Shown: one piece after another, positions 36,966-45,821 of the stretch
Layout: each line of letters starts with the position of its first letter
Numbering within the stretch: position 1 is the first letter of the stretch
DNA from: UBA7185 sp964606855
GTDB taxonomy: Bacteria; Bacillota; Peptococcia; Peptococcales; Peptococcaceae
Direction of reading: 5' to 3'
NCBI GenBank assembly: GCA_964606855.1
Contig: CAZSHM010000003.1
Span: forward strand, 1 to 64,000
DNA: 64,000 nucleotides
Translations under genes and position numbers: made by a program
The notes under the pieces: model-generated
Told to the model about the DNA's origin: nothing
Databases searched by the model: none
What the model saw: only the letters and a program-made list of their open reading frames with translations

Positions 36966-37820
36966 TCAGTAGCTCGCCGTGGAAGCCGGGGAGGCGGCGG
37001 GCCAGATGCAGGCGCCGCTCACGCAAATCGTCTGCCCGCTGATAAACGCGGCGGCATCGCTTGCCAGGAAAATAAAGACATGGATCAGTTCATCCGGATG
37101 ACACATAAATCTTCCCATCGGCGCAAATTTTGCCGCCAGGTTCGAGGCCTCCGCCATCTGTTCCGCCATGGCCGCGTCCATCCGCACATTCGGGTTGGAC
37201 ATCGGCACCGGATTGCCGTCAAAGTCCACGGTCTGGATCCCCGCCGGAGCCACCGCGTTGACGCGGATCTTTTTCGGGCCGAGTTCCCTGGCCATGCCCA
37301 GCGTCAGCCCCTCCACGGCAAATTTCGACGCCGTGTAGCCGATATTTCGCATCGCGCCGTCCACACCGGCCATGGAGCTGGTGTTGAGGATGGCGCCGCC
37401 GCCCTGTTCGGCGATCACTCTGGAAAGAACCTTGCTGGCCATGAACGTCCCCGTCACATTCACATCGAACACGGTTTGAAAGAGTTCCTTCGGATATTCG
37501 TCGAATGTCTTCGCCGGGTACAGTCCCGCGTTGTTCACCAGGATATCGATCCCGCCCCAGTCCGCGCAGATCTCCTCCGCCATGGCCTCCAGCTCCTCCT
37601 CGCTGCTCAGGTTCGGGCGAAAGCCTTTCACCTGATAGGCGGGATCCAGCGCCCGCAATTTTTCTACCGCCTCCGCGTATGTCTCCTGCGGAGCGCAGCA
37701 GATCGCCACGTTCGCGCCGCACTCCAGGAATCTCCTGGCCATCAGCAGGCCCAGTCCGCGGTTGGCCCCCGTGATGACGGCACGCTTTCCCTTCAAAATT
37801 TCTCCGAAATACCGATGCAT
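36966..37820 (-). CDS. module A: short-chain dehydrogenase/reductase
   Basis: A 284-residue classical SDR. The cofactor loop is ITGANRGLGLLMARRF, then LVNNAGLYP, the catalytic Ser in LNTSSMAG, and YTASKFAVEGL (YxxxK), followed by RVNAVAPAGIQT. It should reduce or oxidise a hydroxyl/keto group with NAD(P)H; the substrate is unknown. The ATG at 37820 has AGGAGG 8-9 nt before it inside the end of the VOC gene; the longer frame to 37904 is rejected. One base separates it from the VOC stop, so the two are coupled. Confidence 0.88.
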   Translation of the reverse strand: MHRYFGEILKGKRAVITGANRGLGLLMARRFLECGANVAICCAPQETYAEAVEKLRALDPAYQVKGFRPNLSSEEELEAMAEEICADWGGIDILVNNAGLYPAKTFDEYPKELFQTVFDVNVTGTFMASKVLSRVIAEQGGGAILNTSSMAGVDGAMRNIGYTASKFAVEGLTLGMARELGPKKIRVNAVAPAGIQTVDFDGNPVPMSNPNVRMDAAMAEQMAEASNLAAKFAPMGRFMCHPDELIHVFIFLASDAAAFISGQTICVSGACIWPAASPASTASY

Positions 37821-37821
37821 C

Positions 37822-38349
37822 CTACACGCCTCCTGTGCTTCCGATTTGTATTGCCGCAGACTCCTCCGTCCGGGACAGGCCCTTCTTCCGGGAAAGTTTC
37901 GCATCGTAGAGCTCCACGATCAGGCCGGTGTCCTTCCGCAGATCCATGTAACAGTAGAATCCGTTCTCGGCCGATCCGCCCTCCACCAGCGTCTCCGCGC
38001 CCAGCGCCCGCATCCGCTCCCGCATGCCCGCGTAATCGTTCACGCCGAGACAGATGTGCTGTATGCCCGGGCCATGCTGATCGAAGAACTCCTTCTGGGA
38101 ATTGACGTCCCCTCCCGTGTGCTGGATAAATTCAAACTCCACGCCCGCGACTTGTACCATGGCCAGCCGCATATAAGCCGTGACCAGCCGTCCCCGGAAC
38201 TTGACGGGCGCATTCTGTTCCGACAGATCGACATACCGGATCCCGGCAGGATCGATCGCGCACATGGCGCAGAGTGTCTCCGCCGCTCTCCGCGCGTCGG
38301 CCACCACAATGCCGATCTGAAAAAACTTCTCCACCTTGACTTCGCCCAA
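37822..38349 (-). CDS. module A: VOC-superfamily (glyoxalase-like) protein
   Basis: A 175-residue protein, two VOC repeats: VEKFFQIGIVVADARRA at the start and GPGIQHICLGVNDYAGM in the second half. Likely metal ligands are Glu in GVEFEFIQ, His in GIQHIC and Glu in LIVELYD; the first position, often His, is Gln here. It resembles methylmalonyl-CoA epimerase/glyoxalase relatives, but the reaction is not determined. The TTG at 38349 is chosen because GGGAGG lies 8 nt upstream and nothing in the longer frame looks like the family. Confidence 0.78.
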   Translation of the reverse strand: MGEVKVEKFFQIGIVVADARRAAETLCAMCAIDPAGIRYVDLSEQNAPVKFRGRLVTAYMRLAMVQVAGVEFEFIQHTGGDVNSQKEFFDQHGPGIQHICLGVNDYAGMRERMRALGAETLVEGGSAENGFYCYMDLRKDTGLIVELYDAKLSRKKGLSRTEESAAIQIGSTGGV

Positions 38350-38369
38350 TGTACGTCCTCCCTCGCGCG

Positions 38370-39176
38370 CTACAAGATTTGTTTGATGTTCGACGTGACC
38401 TGCAGATCCACATAGAAGTGATCCTCGGTCTGCACGACACGCACCGGATAATTTAGAAAATCGCTCATGGACGCGTCGGTAAAGAGATCCTGCGATCTGC
38501 CCTTCGCATAGATTGTCCCGTTCCGCAACAGCAGGCATTTGTCAAACAGCTGCAGAATCTCCTCCGTATAGTGCGTGACGTAGATCACCGTCATCTCCGG
38601 GTTTTCCGCCAGCGCCCGAACCGTGGCGAGCATATATTCTCTGGCAAACACATCCAGGCCGGTCCCCGGCTCGTCCAGAATCAGCATCTCCGGGTTGCTG
38701 ATCAAGGCCCGCGCGATCAAAACATTCTGCCGCTCTCCCTTGGACAGCAGATCGAACGTGCGGTGCATTTTGGCTTCCAGCCCCAATTCCGCCAGAAGCT
38801 GATTCGCGCGCCGGATGTCCGCGTTGCGAACCTTCCAGCGGTTGTTCCCCAATTTTCCGCTGATTCCGGAAAGCACGATGTTCAGAACGCTCTCCCGCTG
38901 GTAATACCGGTCAAAGAAGGAACTGCTGATCCATCCCACTTTCTTGCGCTTTTCCAGGATATTCTCCTCGGTGTAGGGGCTGCCGAAGACCTCCACAGAG
39001 CCTCCCGAAAACCCGCGGAACCCCGCAATGATGCTCAGGAGCGTCGTTTTCCCCGATCCGTTCAGGCCGAAAACGACCCAGTGCTCCCCCTTTTGCACGG
39101 ACCAGTCGATATTGCTCAGCAGCGCGTGGTTTCCGGCCAGGCAGGTCAGATCGCGCAATCTCACTACTTCTGCCAT
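38370..39176 (-). CDS. module A: orphan ABC ATPase (ModF/YlmA-like)
   Basis: A 268-residue soluble ATP-binding subunit. Walker A is GLNGSGKTT, the signature reads LLSKGERQ (Lys in place of the second Gly, typical of the ModF/YlmA group), Walker B is LILDEPGTGLD and the switch His lies in YVTHYTEEI. It has WISSSFFDRYYQRESV after Walker A, shared as SASFLDRCFRRES in the paralogue at 54203-55030. No membrane partner is encoded in the window. It is 12 nt downstream of the zinc-ribbon gene, so the two are probably co-translated. Confidence 0.85.
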   Translation of the reverse strand: MAEVVRLRDLTCLAGNHALLSNIDWSVQKGEHWVVFGLNGSGKTTLLSIIAGFRGFSGGSVEVFGSPYTEENILEKRKKVGWISSSFFDRYYQRESVLNIVLSGISGKLGNNRWKVRNADIRRANQLLAELGLEAKMHRTFDLLSKGERQNVLIARALISNPEMLILDEPGTGLDVFAREYMLATVRALAENPEMTVIYVTHYTEEILQLFDKCLLLRNGTIYAKGRSQDLFTDASMSDFLNYPVRVVQTEDHFYVDLQVTSNIKQIL

Positions 39177-39188
39177 GTTCCCGCCCCC

Positions 39189-39638
39189 TCAGTCCAGCGT
39201 CTCATCTTCCAGCATCAGGGCTTCCCCCAAAAGTTCCGTCTTCAGATCCAGAGAGGTCGTAAAACCGTCCTCGCGCAGGAGGCCGAGATTCCGGCAGCCC
39301 CAATCGATGATCTCGCTCACCTTGGCGATATTCATCTCTCTTTTGCGGATATTGTTGTCCAGATCCTTGTAGTAATCAAAACGCAGCTCGTCTACAAAAT
39401 ACTCTGCCACCTCGTAAATCTCCGGTTCCACCCCGTATTCGATGCGCTTGCAGTGGTCACAATAGATTTCCAGCTTGGAGATATCGTAACTGCTGTAGGT
39501 CAGTTTGCGCAGTTCCAGCGTCCCGCCGCAATAACTGCAGCGGCATCTCCGCACCCGCTTTCTCAGGCGCTCCTCCTCCTGTTTCTCCGCAGTCTCGTCC
39601 ATTCTGAAATTCAGCCACCGATCCTTCGCGGCATCCAC
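39189..39638 (-). CDS. module A: zinc-ribbon protein of unknown family
   Basis: A 149-residue protein. A charged coiled-coil-like N-terminus (EKQEEERLRKRVRR) leads to CRCSYCGG and, 30 residues on, YCDHCKRIEYGVEPEIYEVA: a C-x-C-x2-C ... C-x2-C metal ribbon. The C-terminal half is helical (MNIAKVSEIIDWGCRNLGLL). The paralogue at 53783-54199 shares the ribbon, the YGVE/FGVE step and the NISKVADMI helix. The GTG at 39638 is chosen from AAGAAGGG 6 nt upstream. Both copies sit beside an orphan ABC ATPase. The function is unknown; it may sense or deliver metal, or bind nucleic acid. Confidence 0.75.
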   Translation of the reverse strand: MDAAKDRWLNFRMDETAEKQEEERLRKRVRRCRCSYCGGTLELRKLTYSSYDISKLEIYCDHCKRIEYGVEPEIYEVAEYFVDELRFDYYKDLDNNIRKREMNIAKVSEIIDWGCRNLGLLREDGFTTSLDLKTELLGEALMLEDETLD

Positions 39639-39775
39639 AAAAATCCCTTCTTTCTCGCTCGCCCTTCTGCGACAATTTCTCCTCTGCTTATCGCAATTAT
39701 AAATCCGCCTTTTGCAAGTTGTTTCGCCCGAGTTCTTTATAATCCACGCGCTTTCTAGTAAAAAATACCTACTAC

Positions 39776-39803
39776 AAAAAAACAGCACGGGAAACGTGCT
39801 GTT
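39776..39803 (-). terminator. second terminator after the heme operon
   Basis: On the minus strand AACAGCACG, a 5-nt loop and CGTGCTGTT are followed by seven U (complement of 39776-39782). It is a backup to the hairpin at 39912-39950. Confidence 0.8.
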
Positions 39804-39911
39804 TGGGCGGCCGCTGCGCCGGGAGATTCGCGCGGGCCGCAGAAGTGCCGTTCGTGCGGGAATCCTGCTGTGCACAGTCCGGCGCCCGGCAGGCGGAGCG
39901 GAAAAAAGCGC

Positions 39912-39950
39912 AAAAAAATAGCCCGATCCGCAGGATACTACGGATCGGGC
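39912..39950 (-). terminator. terminator of the heme operon
   Basis: On the minus strand GCCCGATCCG and CGGATCGGGC enclose 10 nt and run into CTATTTTTTT. It begins 20 nt after the ylbF stop. Confidence 0.88.
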
Positions 39951-39969
39951 GTTCAAATTCCGGTCTGGT

Positions 39970-40350
39970 TCAGATGCCGCAGCCGGAACCGCAGCTGCCG
40001 CAATTTCCGCTGCAGCCCGAATTCCCGCCGTTGATGGCCGCGCTGAGGATCATGTTGACCGAGCGCAGGATTTGCTCAAAGGCCTGGTTCGCCTGCAGGA
40101 AGGCGCTGATGTTGGCGTTCGCGTTCATCTTCTCCTCCAGGGCTTCCACATGCTGCTTCTCCTCCTCGGAGAGATCCTCGAAATCCAGTCCTTTGCTCAT
40201 GGCGTCGCTCTGGATTTCCTGGTACTCCTCCACGATGACGCGCGCGTCGTTGTCCATCATCATCCGCATCTCGGCGTCGCGCAGCGCCGCCAGCTCCGCG
40301 GAGCCGGCGATGGCATCCGCCAGTTCTTTCGCCTTTGCTAAAATATCCAC
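39970..40350 (-). CDS. YlbF/YmcA-family protein with cysteine-rich tail
   Basis: A 126-residue protein. The helical YlbF/YmcA domain (1-105) contains DILAKAKELADAI and NDARVIVEEYQEIQSD. In Bacillus such proteins join YaaT in an Fe-S-bearing complex that affects RNase Y and development. The tail GCSGNCGSCGSGCGI adds four cysteines. The start is GTG with GGAGGTG 6-8 nt upstream; the longer frame to 40377 is not supported. It is the last gene of the heme-miaB operon, 86 nt after miaB. Confidence 0.82.
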   Translation of the reverse strand: MDILAKAKELADAIAGSAELAALRDAEMRMMMDNDARVIVEEYQEIQSDAMSKGLDFEDLSEEEKQHVEALEEKMNANANISAFLQANQAFEQILRSVNMILSAAINGGNSGCSGNCGSCGSGCGI

Positions 40351-40436
40351 AATCGCACCTCCATAAAATCTGCGCACAGCGGCCTTGGCGGCACCGCGCG
40401 GGAGTCCGCCGCACCCCCGAAAAGGCGCGCCCGCCG

Positions 40437-41864
40437 CTAGTCTGCCAGTTCGCCCTTGAGCACCCAGGTCTGCGCCTCGGCGACGCGGACCGGAAGGATT
40501 TTTCCCGCCAGCGCGGGATCCCCCGCGAAGAGCACGGTCTTGTTGGTGGTGGTGCGGCCCTGCAGCATCGCCGCGTCGGTTTTGCTCCCGCCCTCCACCA
40601 GCACATCCACGGTGCGGCCCACAAGGGTGTCGTTGATCTCGCGGCTGATCTCCGACTGGAGCGTATTCAGCCGCTGCAGACGCTCCTTTTTCTCCTCCGG
40701 GGAAACCGGATCCTCCATGCGGGCGGCCGGCGTGCCGCTGCGCTTGGAATAGAGGAAGGTAAAGGCGGTGTCAAAGCGCACACGCCGCACCAGATCGAGT
40801 GTCTCCTGAAAGTCCTCCTCCGTCTCGCCGGGAAAACCGACGATGAGGTCGGTGGTGATGGCGGCCCCGGGCAGCGCGCGGCGGATCCGCTCCACCAGGC
40901 GCAGATACGTCTCCTTGCTGTAGCGGCGGTTCATCCGCTGCAGGATGCGGCTGCTGCCCGACTGCACTGGAAGGTGCACGTGATCGCACACCTTCCGGCT
41001 GTCTGCGATGGTCCGCACCAGCTCGTCCGTGAAATCCTTGGGGTGGGAAGTCATAAAGCGGATGCGGCGCAGACCCTCGATGCCGTCCAGCTCGCGCAGG
41101 AGCCCGGCAAAGCTGGTGCCGTCCGCCAGGTCCGTCCCGTAGCTGTTGACATTCTGCCCCAGGAGTGTCACTTCCACCACACCGTCCGCCACCAGGCGCC
41201 GCACTTCCGCCGCGATGTCCGCCTGCCGGCGGCTCCGCTCCCGTCCCCGCACATACGGCACGACGCAGTAGGTGCAGAAATTGTTGCAGCCGTAGATGAT
41301 GTTGACCAGCGCCTGATAGGGGTGCGCGCGCCGGACAGGCAGACCCTCCTGCACGGGCTCCTCTTGCGGCCAGATTTCCACCTGCCGCTCCGCGCCCCGG
41401 TAGAGCGCGAGGAGATAGCGCGGCAGCTGCTGCAGATTGTGCGTGCCGAAGATGAGATCCACATGCGGCGCGGACGCGCGGACCAGATCGGCTTCGTTCT
41501 GCTGCTGCATCATGCAGCCGCAGACCCCGATGATGCAGTCGGGCCGCTTCTGCTTCAGGGCGCGCAGTTCGCCCAGATGGCTCAGGACCTTGCTCTCCGC
41601 TTTTTCGCGGATACAGCAGGTGTTAAAGAGCAGGAGATCGGCATCTTCCTCGCGCGCGGCGGGCACAAAGCCCATCTGCTGCAAAAGGCCGGCCAGAACC
41701 TCCGAATCGTGCTCATTCATCTGGCAGCCGAACGTGCGGATGCAGTAGGCGCGGTCGCGCCCGTGCAGCGCTCGGTACTGCAGGTTCAGCCGCAGGACAT
41801 CGTCTGCAAAGCAGCGCGCATCCTGCTGCCGCGCATCGCGCGCCGCCTGCTCCTCCGCCCTCAT
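40437..41864 (-). CDS. miaB: tRNA-2-methylthio-N6-dimethylallyladenosine synthase
   Basis: A 475-residue radical-SAM methylthiotransferase that modifies A37 in tRNAs reading UNN codons. The UPF0004 domain has YCIRTFGCQMNEHDSE, NTCCIREKAE and CGCMMQQ, holding the auxiliary cluster. The radical SAM motif CNNFCTYC is followed by VVPYVRGRERSR, and a C-terminal TRAM domain has VLVEGGSKTD. Its ATG overlaps the hemL stop by 4 nt, which fixes the start; the longer frame to 41978 is read from within hemL. Confidence 0.95.
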   Translation of the reverse strand: MRAEEQAARDARQQDARCFADDVLRLNLQYRALHGRDRAYCIRTFGCQMNEHDSEVLAGLLQQMGFVPAAREEDADLLLFNTCCIREKAESKVLSHLGELRALKQKRPDCIIGVCGCMMQQQNEADLVRASAPHVDLIFGTHNLQQLPRYLLALYRGAERQVEIWPQEEPVQEGLPVRRAHPYQALVNIIYGCNNFCTYCVVPYVRGRERSRRQADIAAEVRRLVADGVVEVTLLGQNVNSYGTDLADGTSFAGLLRELDGIEGLRRIRFMTSHPKDFTDELVRTIADSRKVCDHVHLPVQSGSSRILQRMNRRYSKETYLRLVERIRRALPGAAITTDLIVGFPGETEEDFQETLDLVRRVRFDTAFTFLYSKRSGTPAARMEDPVSPEEKKERLQRLNTLQSEISREINDTLVGRTVDVLVEGGSKTDAAMLQGRTTTNKTVLFAGDPALAGKILPVRVAEAQTWVLKGELAD

Positions 41865-43177
41865 TCCATCACCTTCGCCTGTCCGCGCTGCGCCGCCACC
41901 GCGGCAAAAGCGTCCCGGGCGGCGGCGATGGTCGCCTCGATGTCCGCGTCGCTGTGCGCCGTGGAGACGAACCAGCACTCAAACTGCGATGGCGGCAGAT
42001 AGACGCCCGCCTGCAGCATCGCCTGAAAGAAACTTTTAAACTGCGCCGTATCGGCGCGCATGGCCTGCGCGTAGCCCTCCACCGGCCCCTCGGTAAAGAA
42101 GACCGTGAGCAGCGACGCGCACTGGTGGACGGTGACCGCGACGCCCGCCTCGCGCGCGGCATCCCTCAATCCCTGCGCCAGCGCGGCGGCCTTGGCCTCC
42201 ACCGCCTCGTAGACGCCGGGCTTGGCCAATTCCCGCAGCGCGGCAATGCCGGCAGCCATGGCCAAGGGGTTTCCGGAGAGCGTTCCCGCCTGATAGACCG
42301 GCCCGGAGGGCGCCACCAGCTCCATGATCTCCCGCCGTCCGCCGTACGCGCCGACCGGCAGCCCGCCGCCGATAATCTTTCCCAGGCAAGTGAGGTCGGG
42401 CAGTACGCCGTAGACCTGCTGCGCGCCGCCGTAGGAGGCACGGAACCCGCTGATCACCTCGTCGAAAATCAGCAGCGCGCCGTAACGCCGGGTGATCTCC
42501 CGCAGTCCCTCCAGGAAGCCTTCCCTGGGAAGCACCAGCCCCATGTTGCCCGGCACAGGTTCCACGATGACGGCGGCGATCTCTTCCGGATACCGCGCAA
42601 AGAGCCGCTCCACGCTCTCCAGATCGTTGTACTCGGCCACCAGGGTCTCCGAGGCGATGGATTCCGGCACGCCGGGGCTGGAGGGAACTCCGAACGTCAG
42701 CGCGCCGGAGCCCGCCTGGATCAGCAGATGGTCGGCGTGCCCGTGGTAGCAGCCGGCGAATTTCACCAGCTTGTCGCGGCCCGTATAGCCGCGGGCCAGA
42801 CGGATCGCGCTCATGGTCGCCTCTGTGCCGGAATTCACCATCCGCACCATCTCGATGGAGGGCACCGCCTCCGTGATGCGGCGCGCGATCTCCACCTCCG
42901 CCTCCGTGGGCGCGCCGAAAGTGCTGCCCTTTTCCAGCGCCGCCCGGATCGCCGCCGTGACGGCGGGCGGCCGGTGCCCCAGAAGCAGCGGTCCCCAGGA
43001 ACAGACGTAGTCGAGGAGACGGTTTCCGTCCACATCATAGAGGTACGCGCCCTCCCCCCGCTCGATGAAGACAGGGAAATCGCCCACCGCCCGGAAGGCG
43101 CGCACCGGGCTGTTGACGCCGCCTGGAATCAGCCGCACGGCCTCCCGGTAGAGCGCCTGTGATTTTTCAAACTGCAT
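41861..43177 (-). CDS. hemL: glutamate-1-semialdehyde 2,1-aminomutase
   Basis: A 438-residue PLP enzyme that makes 5-aminolevulinate from glutamate-1-semialdehyde. It begins with LYREAVRLIPGGVNSPVRAF, MVNSGTEATMSAIRLARG follows, then LLIFDEVISGFR and the Schiff-base Lys in LGKIIGGGLPVGAYGG. It partners HemA in the C5 pathway and is followed, with ATGA overlap, by miaB. Three bases separate it from the hemB stop. Confidence 0.96.
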   Translation of the reverse strand: MQFEKSQALYREAVRLIPGGVNSPVRAFRAVGDFPVFIERGEGAYLYDVDGNRLLDYVCSWGPLLLGHRPPAVTAAIRAALEKGSTFGAPTEAEVEIARRITEAVPSIEMVRMVNSGTEATMSAIRLARGYTGRDKLVKFAGCYHGHADHLLIQAGSGALTFGVPSSPGVPESIASETLVAEYNDLESVERLFARYPEEIAAVIVEPVPGNMGLVLPREGFLEGLREITRRYGALLIFDEVISGFRASYGGAQQVYGVLPDLTCLGKIIGGGLPVGAYGGRREIMELVAPSGPVYQAGTLSGNPLAMAAGIAALRELAKPGVYEAVEAKAAALAQGLRDAAREAGVAVTVHQCASLLTVFFTEGPVEGYAQAMRADTAQFKSFFQAMLQAGVYLPPSQFECWFVSTAHSDADIEATIAAARDAFAAVAAQRGQAKVME

Positions 43178-43180
43178 CCC

Positions 43181-44194
43181 TCACTCCCCCTCTCGGCACG
43201 ATGCGGCCGGATATGTCTCCTCCCGCAGCCAGCGGGCCACGTCGATGGCGTGGTAAGTCACGATCAGATCCGCGCCGGCCCGCACAAAGCCGGTCATCAG
43301 CTCCATCACAATCTTTTTCTCGTCGATCCAGCCGTTCTGCGCCGCCGCCTTCACCATGGCGTACTCGCCGCTGACATTGTAGGCCACGATGGGCTGCTCG
43401 AACGTCTCCCTCGCCCGGGCGAGGATGTCCAGATAGGCGAGCGCGGGCTTGATGATGATATAGTCCGCGCCCTCCTCCACATCGAGCCGCGTCTCCGCCA
43501 TGGCCTGGCGCGCGCTGCAGGCGGGATCCATCTGATAGGTTTTTCGGTCGCCGAACTGCGGCGCGGAGCCCGCCGCCTCGCGGAAGGGGCCGTAGAAGGC
43601 CGAGGCGTACTTGGCCGAGTAGGCCATCACCGCGACATCCGGGAAGCCGGCCGCATCGAGGGCCGTGCGCAAGGCGCCCACGCGGCCGTCCATCATATCC
43701 GACGGCGCGATGATATCCGCGCCCGCTCTCGCCTGGCTCACCGCCGTCTTTGCCAAGAGTTCGAGCGTGGGATCGTTCAGCACCCGCCCCGCGTCGTCCA
43801 CGATGCCGCAGTGCCCGTGGCTCGTATACTCGCAGAGACAGCAGTCCGCGAGGATCACCAGATCCGGATAGGCGCTCCGCACCAGGGCGATCGCCCGCTG
43901 CACGATGCCGTCCTCCGCGTAGGCCTGGCTGCCCACGGGATCCTTCTTTTCCGGCACGCCGAAGAGGATGATGCTGCAGATGCCCGCGGAGACCGCCCGA
44001 TCCACCTCCTCCAGCAGATGATCCAGCGAGTACTGGCAGATGCCCGGCATAGAGTCTACGGGACGGAGAATGTCCTCTCCCTCCGCCACGAAGATGGGAT
44101 AGATCAGCTGCTCGGCGTGGACACGGTACTCCCGCACCATCCGGCGGATGTTCTCGCTCCGCCGGTAGCGGCGCATCCTTGTGGTTGGAAACAT
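43181..44194 (-). CDS. hemB: delta-aminolevulinic acid dehydratase (porphobilinogen synthase)
   Basis: A 337-residue enzyme condensing two 5-aminolevulinates. The zinc-type cysteine cluster is visible in ADCCLCEYTSHGHCG, the first catalytic Lys in AYSAKYASAFYGPFR and the second in YIIIKPALAYLD. A proximal MRRYRRSENIRRMV N-terminus is typical. It lies between cobA-hemD and hemL on the minus strand. Confidence 0.96.
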   Translation of the reverse strand: MFPTTRMRRYRRSENIRRMVREYRVHAEQLIYPIFVAEGEDILRPVDSMPGICQYSLDHLLEEVDRAVSAGICSIILFGVPEKKDPVGSQAYAEDGIVQRAIALVRSAYPDLVILADCCLCEYTSHGHCGIVDDAGRVLNDPTLELLAKTAVSQARAGADIIAPSDMMDGRVGALRTALDAAGFPDVAVMAYSAKYASAFYGPFREAAGSAPQFGDRKTYQMDPACSARQAMAETRLDVEEGADYIIIKPALAYLDILARARETFEQPIVAYNVSGEYAMVKAAAQNGWIDEKKIVMELMTGFVRAGADLIVTYHAIDVARWLREETYPAASCREGE

Positions 44195-44210
44195 GATTCA
44201 GCCCCTCTTT

Positions 44211-45821
44211 TCAGAAAAGTTCTCCCGGTTCTGCACCGGGAACGCCCTGCGATCTCGCCAAGGTTCTGTCCTTGCTCGAAGATTGCATCCGTGCGCCAGG
44301 CGGACGCGCAGCAAAGTGCGCCTCGATGGCGTCAACCAGACCGTCGATCGTATAGCGCTCGGCGACGATATCCACCGGCAGACCGTTCGCGCGCGCGGTC
44401 TCCGCCGTCACCGGACCGATACAGGCCACCGTCACGCCGGACAGGCACGTGCGGTCCTCGCCCAGGAGGCGCAGAAAATTGGTCACCGTGGAGGAGCTGG
44501 TGAACGTCACCACATGGATCTCTCCGGCGCGCAGCTTCTCCAAAAGCAGCCCGGTATCCGTCTCGTCGGCCGGCAGCGTGCGGTAGGCGATCACTTCGTC
44601 CACCCGCGCGCCCATCGCCCGGAGGCTTTCCGCCAGAACCGGCCTCGCCAGATCGGCGCGCGGCAGGAGCACGCGCTCCCCCGCGCGGACACGCCCGCCG
44701 AGCGCCTCCGCGACGGCCTCCGCGCGGAATACCTCCGGCATCACATCCACCAGGAGGCCGCGCTCCTCCAGCGACTGGGCCGTCCTGGGCCCGATGGCGC
44801 ACAGGCGCGCCCGCCCCAGGGTGCGCACATCCAGCCGCTGCGCCCGCATGCTGCGGAAGAAGGCGTCCACACCGTTGGCGCTGGTGAACAGGATCCAGTC
44901 ATAGCGGCCCGCTTCGGCCACCGCCCGGTCCAGCGCGGCGGTATCCTCCGGCTCGGCGATGCGGATGACCGGGTACTCCCAGGCCTCCGCGCCGAGTTCC
45001 TCCAGTTTCTCCGATAGGACGCTCGCCTGCTCGCGGGCGCGCGTCACAAGCACCCGCTTTCCGAAAAGCGGCTTCTCCTCAAACCAGCAGAGGGTCTCCC
45101 GCAGCGCCACCACGCGGCCGACCAGGATGATGGCCGGCGAGCGGAGCCCTGCCCGCGCAACCTCCCCGGCGATGGTATCCAGCGTCCCCGTCACCACCTG
45201 CTGCTCCGGGCGCGTGCCCCAACGGATCACCGCCGCCGGCGTTCCCGCGTCCTTGCCGTACTCCAGGAGCCTGCCCGCGATCTCCGCCAGATTTCCGACA
45301 CCCATCAAGAACACCAGCGTCCCCGGATCCTGCGCCAGCCGCGGCCAGTCGATGCCGCTCTGCGCCTTGCCCGGCTCCTCATGCCCCGTGATCACCGTGA
45401 AAGTGGATGTGAAATCCCGGTGCGTGAGCGGAATGCCCGCATAGGCGGGCACCGCAATCGCGGATGTGATGCCCGGCACCTCCTCAAAGCGCACCCCCGC
45501 GGCCCGCAGCGCTTCGCCCTCCTCGCCGCCGCGCCCGAACACATAGGGATCCCCTCCCTTGAGCCGCGCCACCACATTGCCCGCCAGCCCTTCCTCCACC
45601 AGGATCCGGTTGATCTCCTCCTGGCGGAGCGTGTGCCGCTCCGGCGACTTGCCGACATAGATCAGCCGGGCATCCGGCCGCCTGTAGCGCAGGAGGCGCG
45701 GATTGGCCAGCCGGTCGTAGACAATCACGTCCGCCTTCCGGATGCACTCCAGCCCCTTCAAGGTGATGAGTTTCACATCCCCGGGCCCCGCGCCGATCAA
45801 ATAGACGATTCCACGGTTCAT
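44211..45821 (-). CDS. cobA-hemD: fused uroporphyrinogen-III C-methyltransferase / uroporphyrinogen-III synthase
   Basis: A 536-residue fusion. Residues 1-250 are SUMT: VYLIGAGPGDVKLITLKG, VVARLKGGDPYVFGRGGEE and PAYAGIPLTHRD; it makes precorrin-2. Residues 255-510 are HemD (FGKRVLVTRAREQA, DWILFTSANGVDAFF, HVVTFTSSSTVTNFL), which closes the tetrapyrrole ring. The fusion is known in Firmicutes. The start overlaps the hemC stop (ATGA); the longer frame to 45980 is rejected. A 30-residue polar tail follows the HemD domain. Confidence 0.94.
   Translation of the reverse strand: MNRGIVYLIGAGPGDVKLITLKGLECIRKADVIVYDRLANPRLLRYRRPDARLIYVGKSPERHTLRQEEINRILVEEGLAGNVVARLKGGDPYVFGRGGEEGEALRAAGVRFEEVPGITSAIAVPAYAGIPLTHRDFTSTFTVITGHEEPGKAQSGIDWPRLAQDPGTLVFLMGVGNLAEIAGRLLEYGKDAGTPAAVIRWGTRPEQQVVTGTLDTIAGEVARAGLRSPAIILVGRVVALRETLCWFEEKPLFGKRVLVTRAREQASVLSEKLEELGAEAWEYPVIRIAEPEDTAALDRAVAEAGRYDWILFTSANGVDAFFRSMRAQRLDVRTLGRARLCAIGPRTAQSLEERGLLVDVMPEVFRAEAVAEALGGRVRAGERVLLPRADLARPVLAESLRAMGARVDEVIAYRTLPADETDTGLLLEKLRAGEIHVVTFTSSSTVTNFLRLLGEDRTCLSGVTVACIGPVTAETARANGLPVDIVAERYTIDGLVDAIEAHFAARPPGARMQSSSKDRTLARSQGVPGAEPGELF

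Noticed and set aside
38370..39176. Complete ABC importer in module A
   Set aside because: No membrane partner or binding protein is encoded nearby; the ATPase belongs to the orphan ModF/YlmA-like group.
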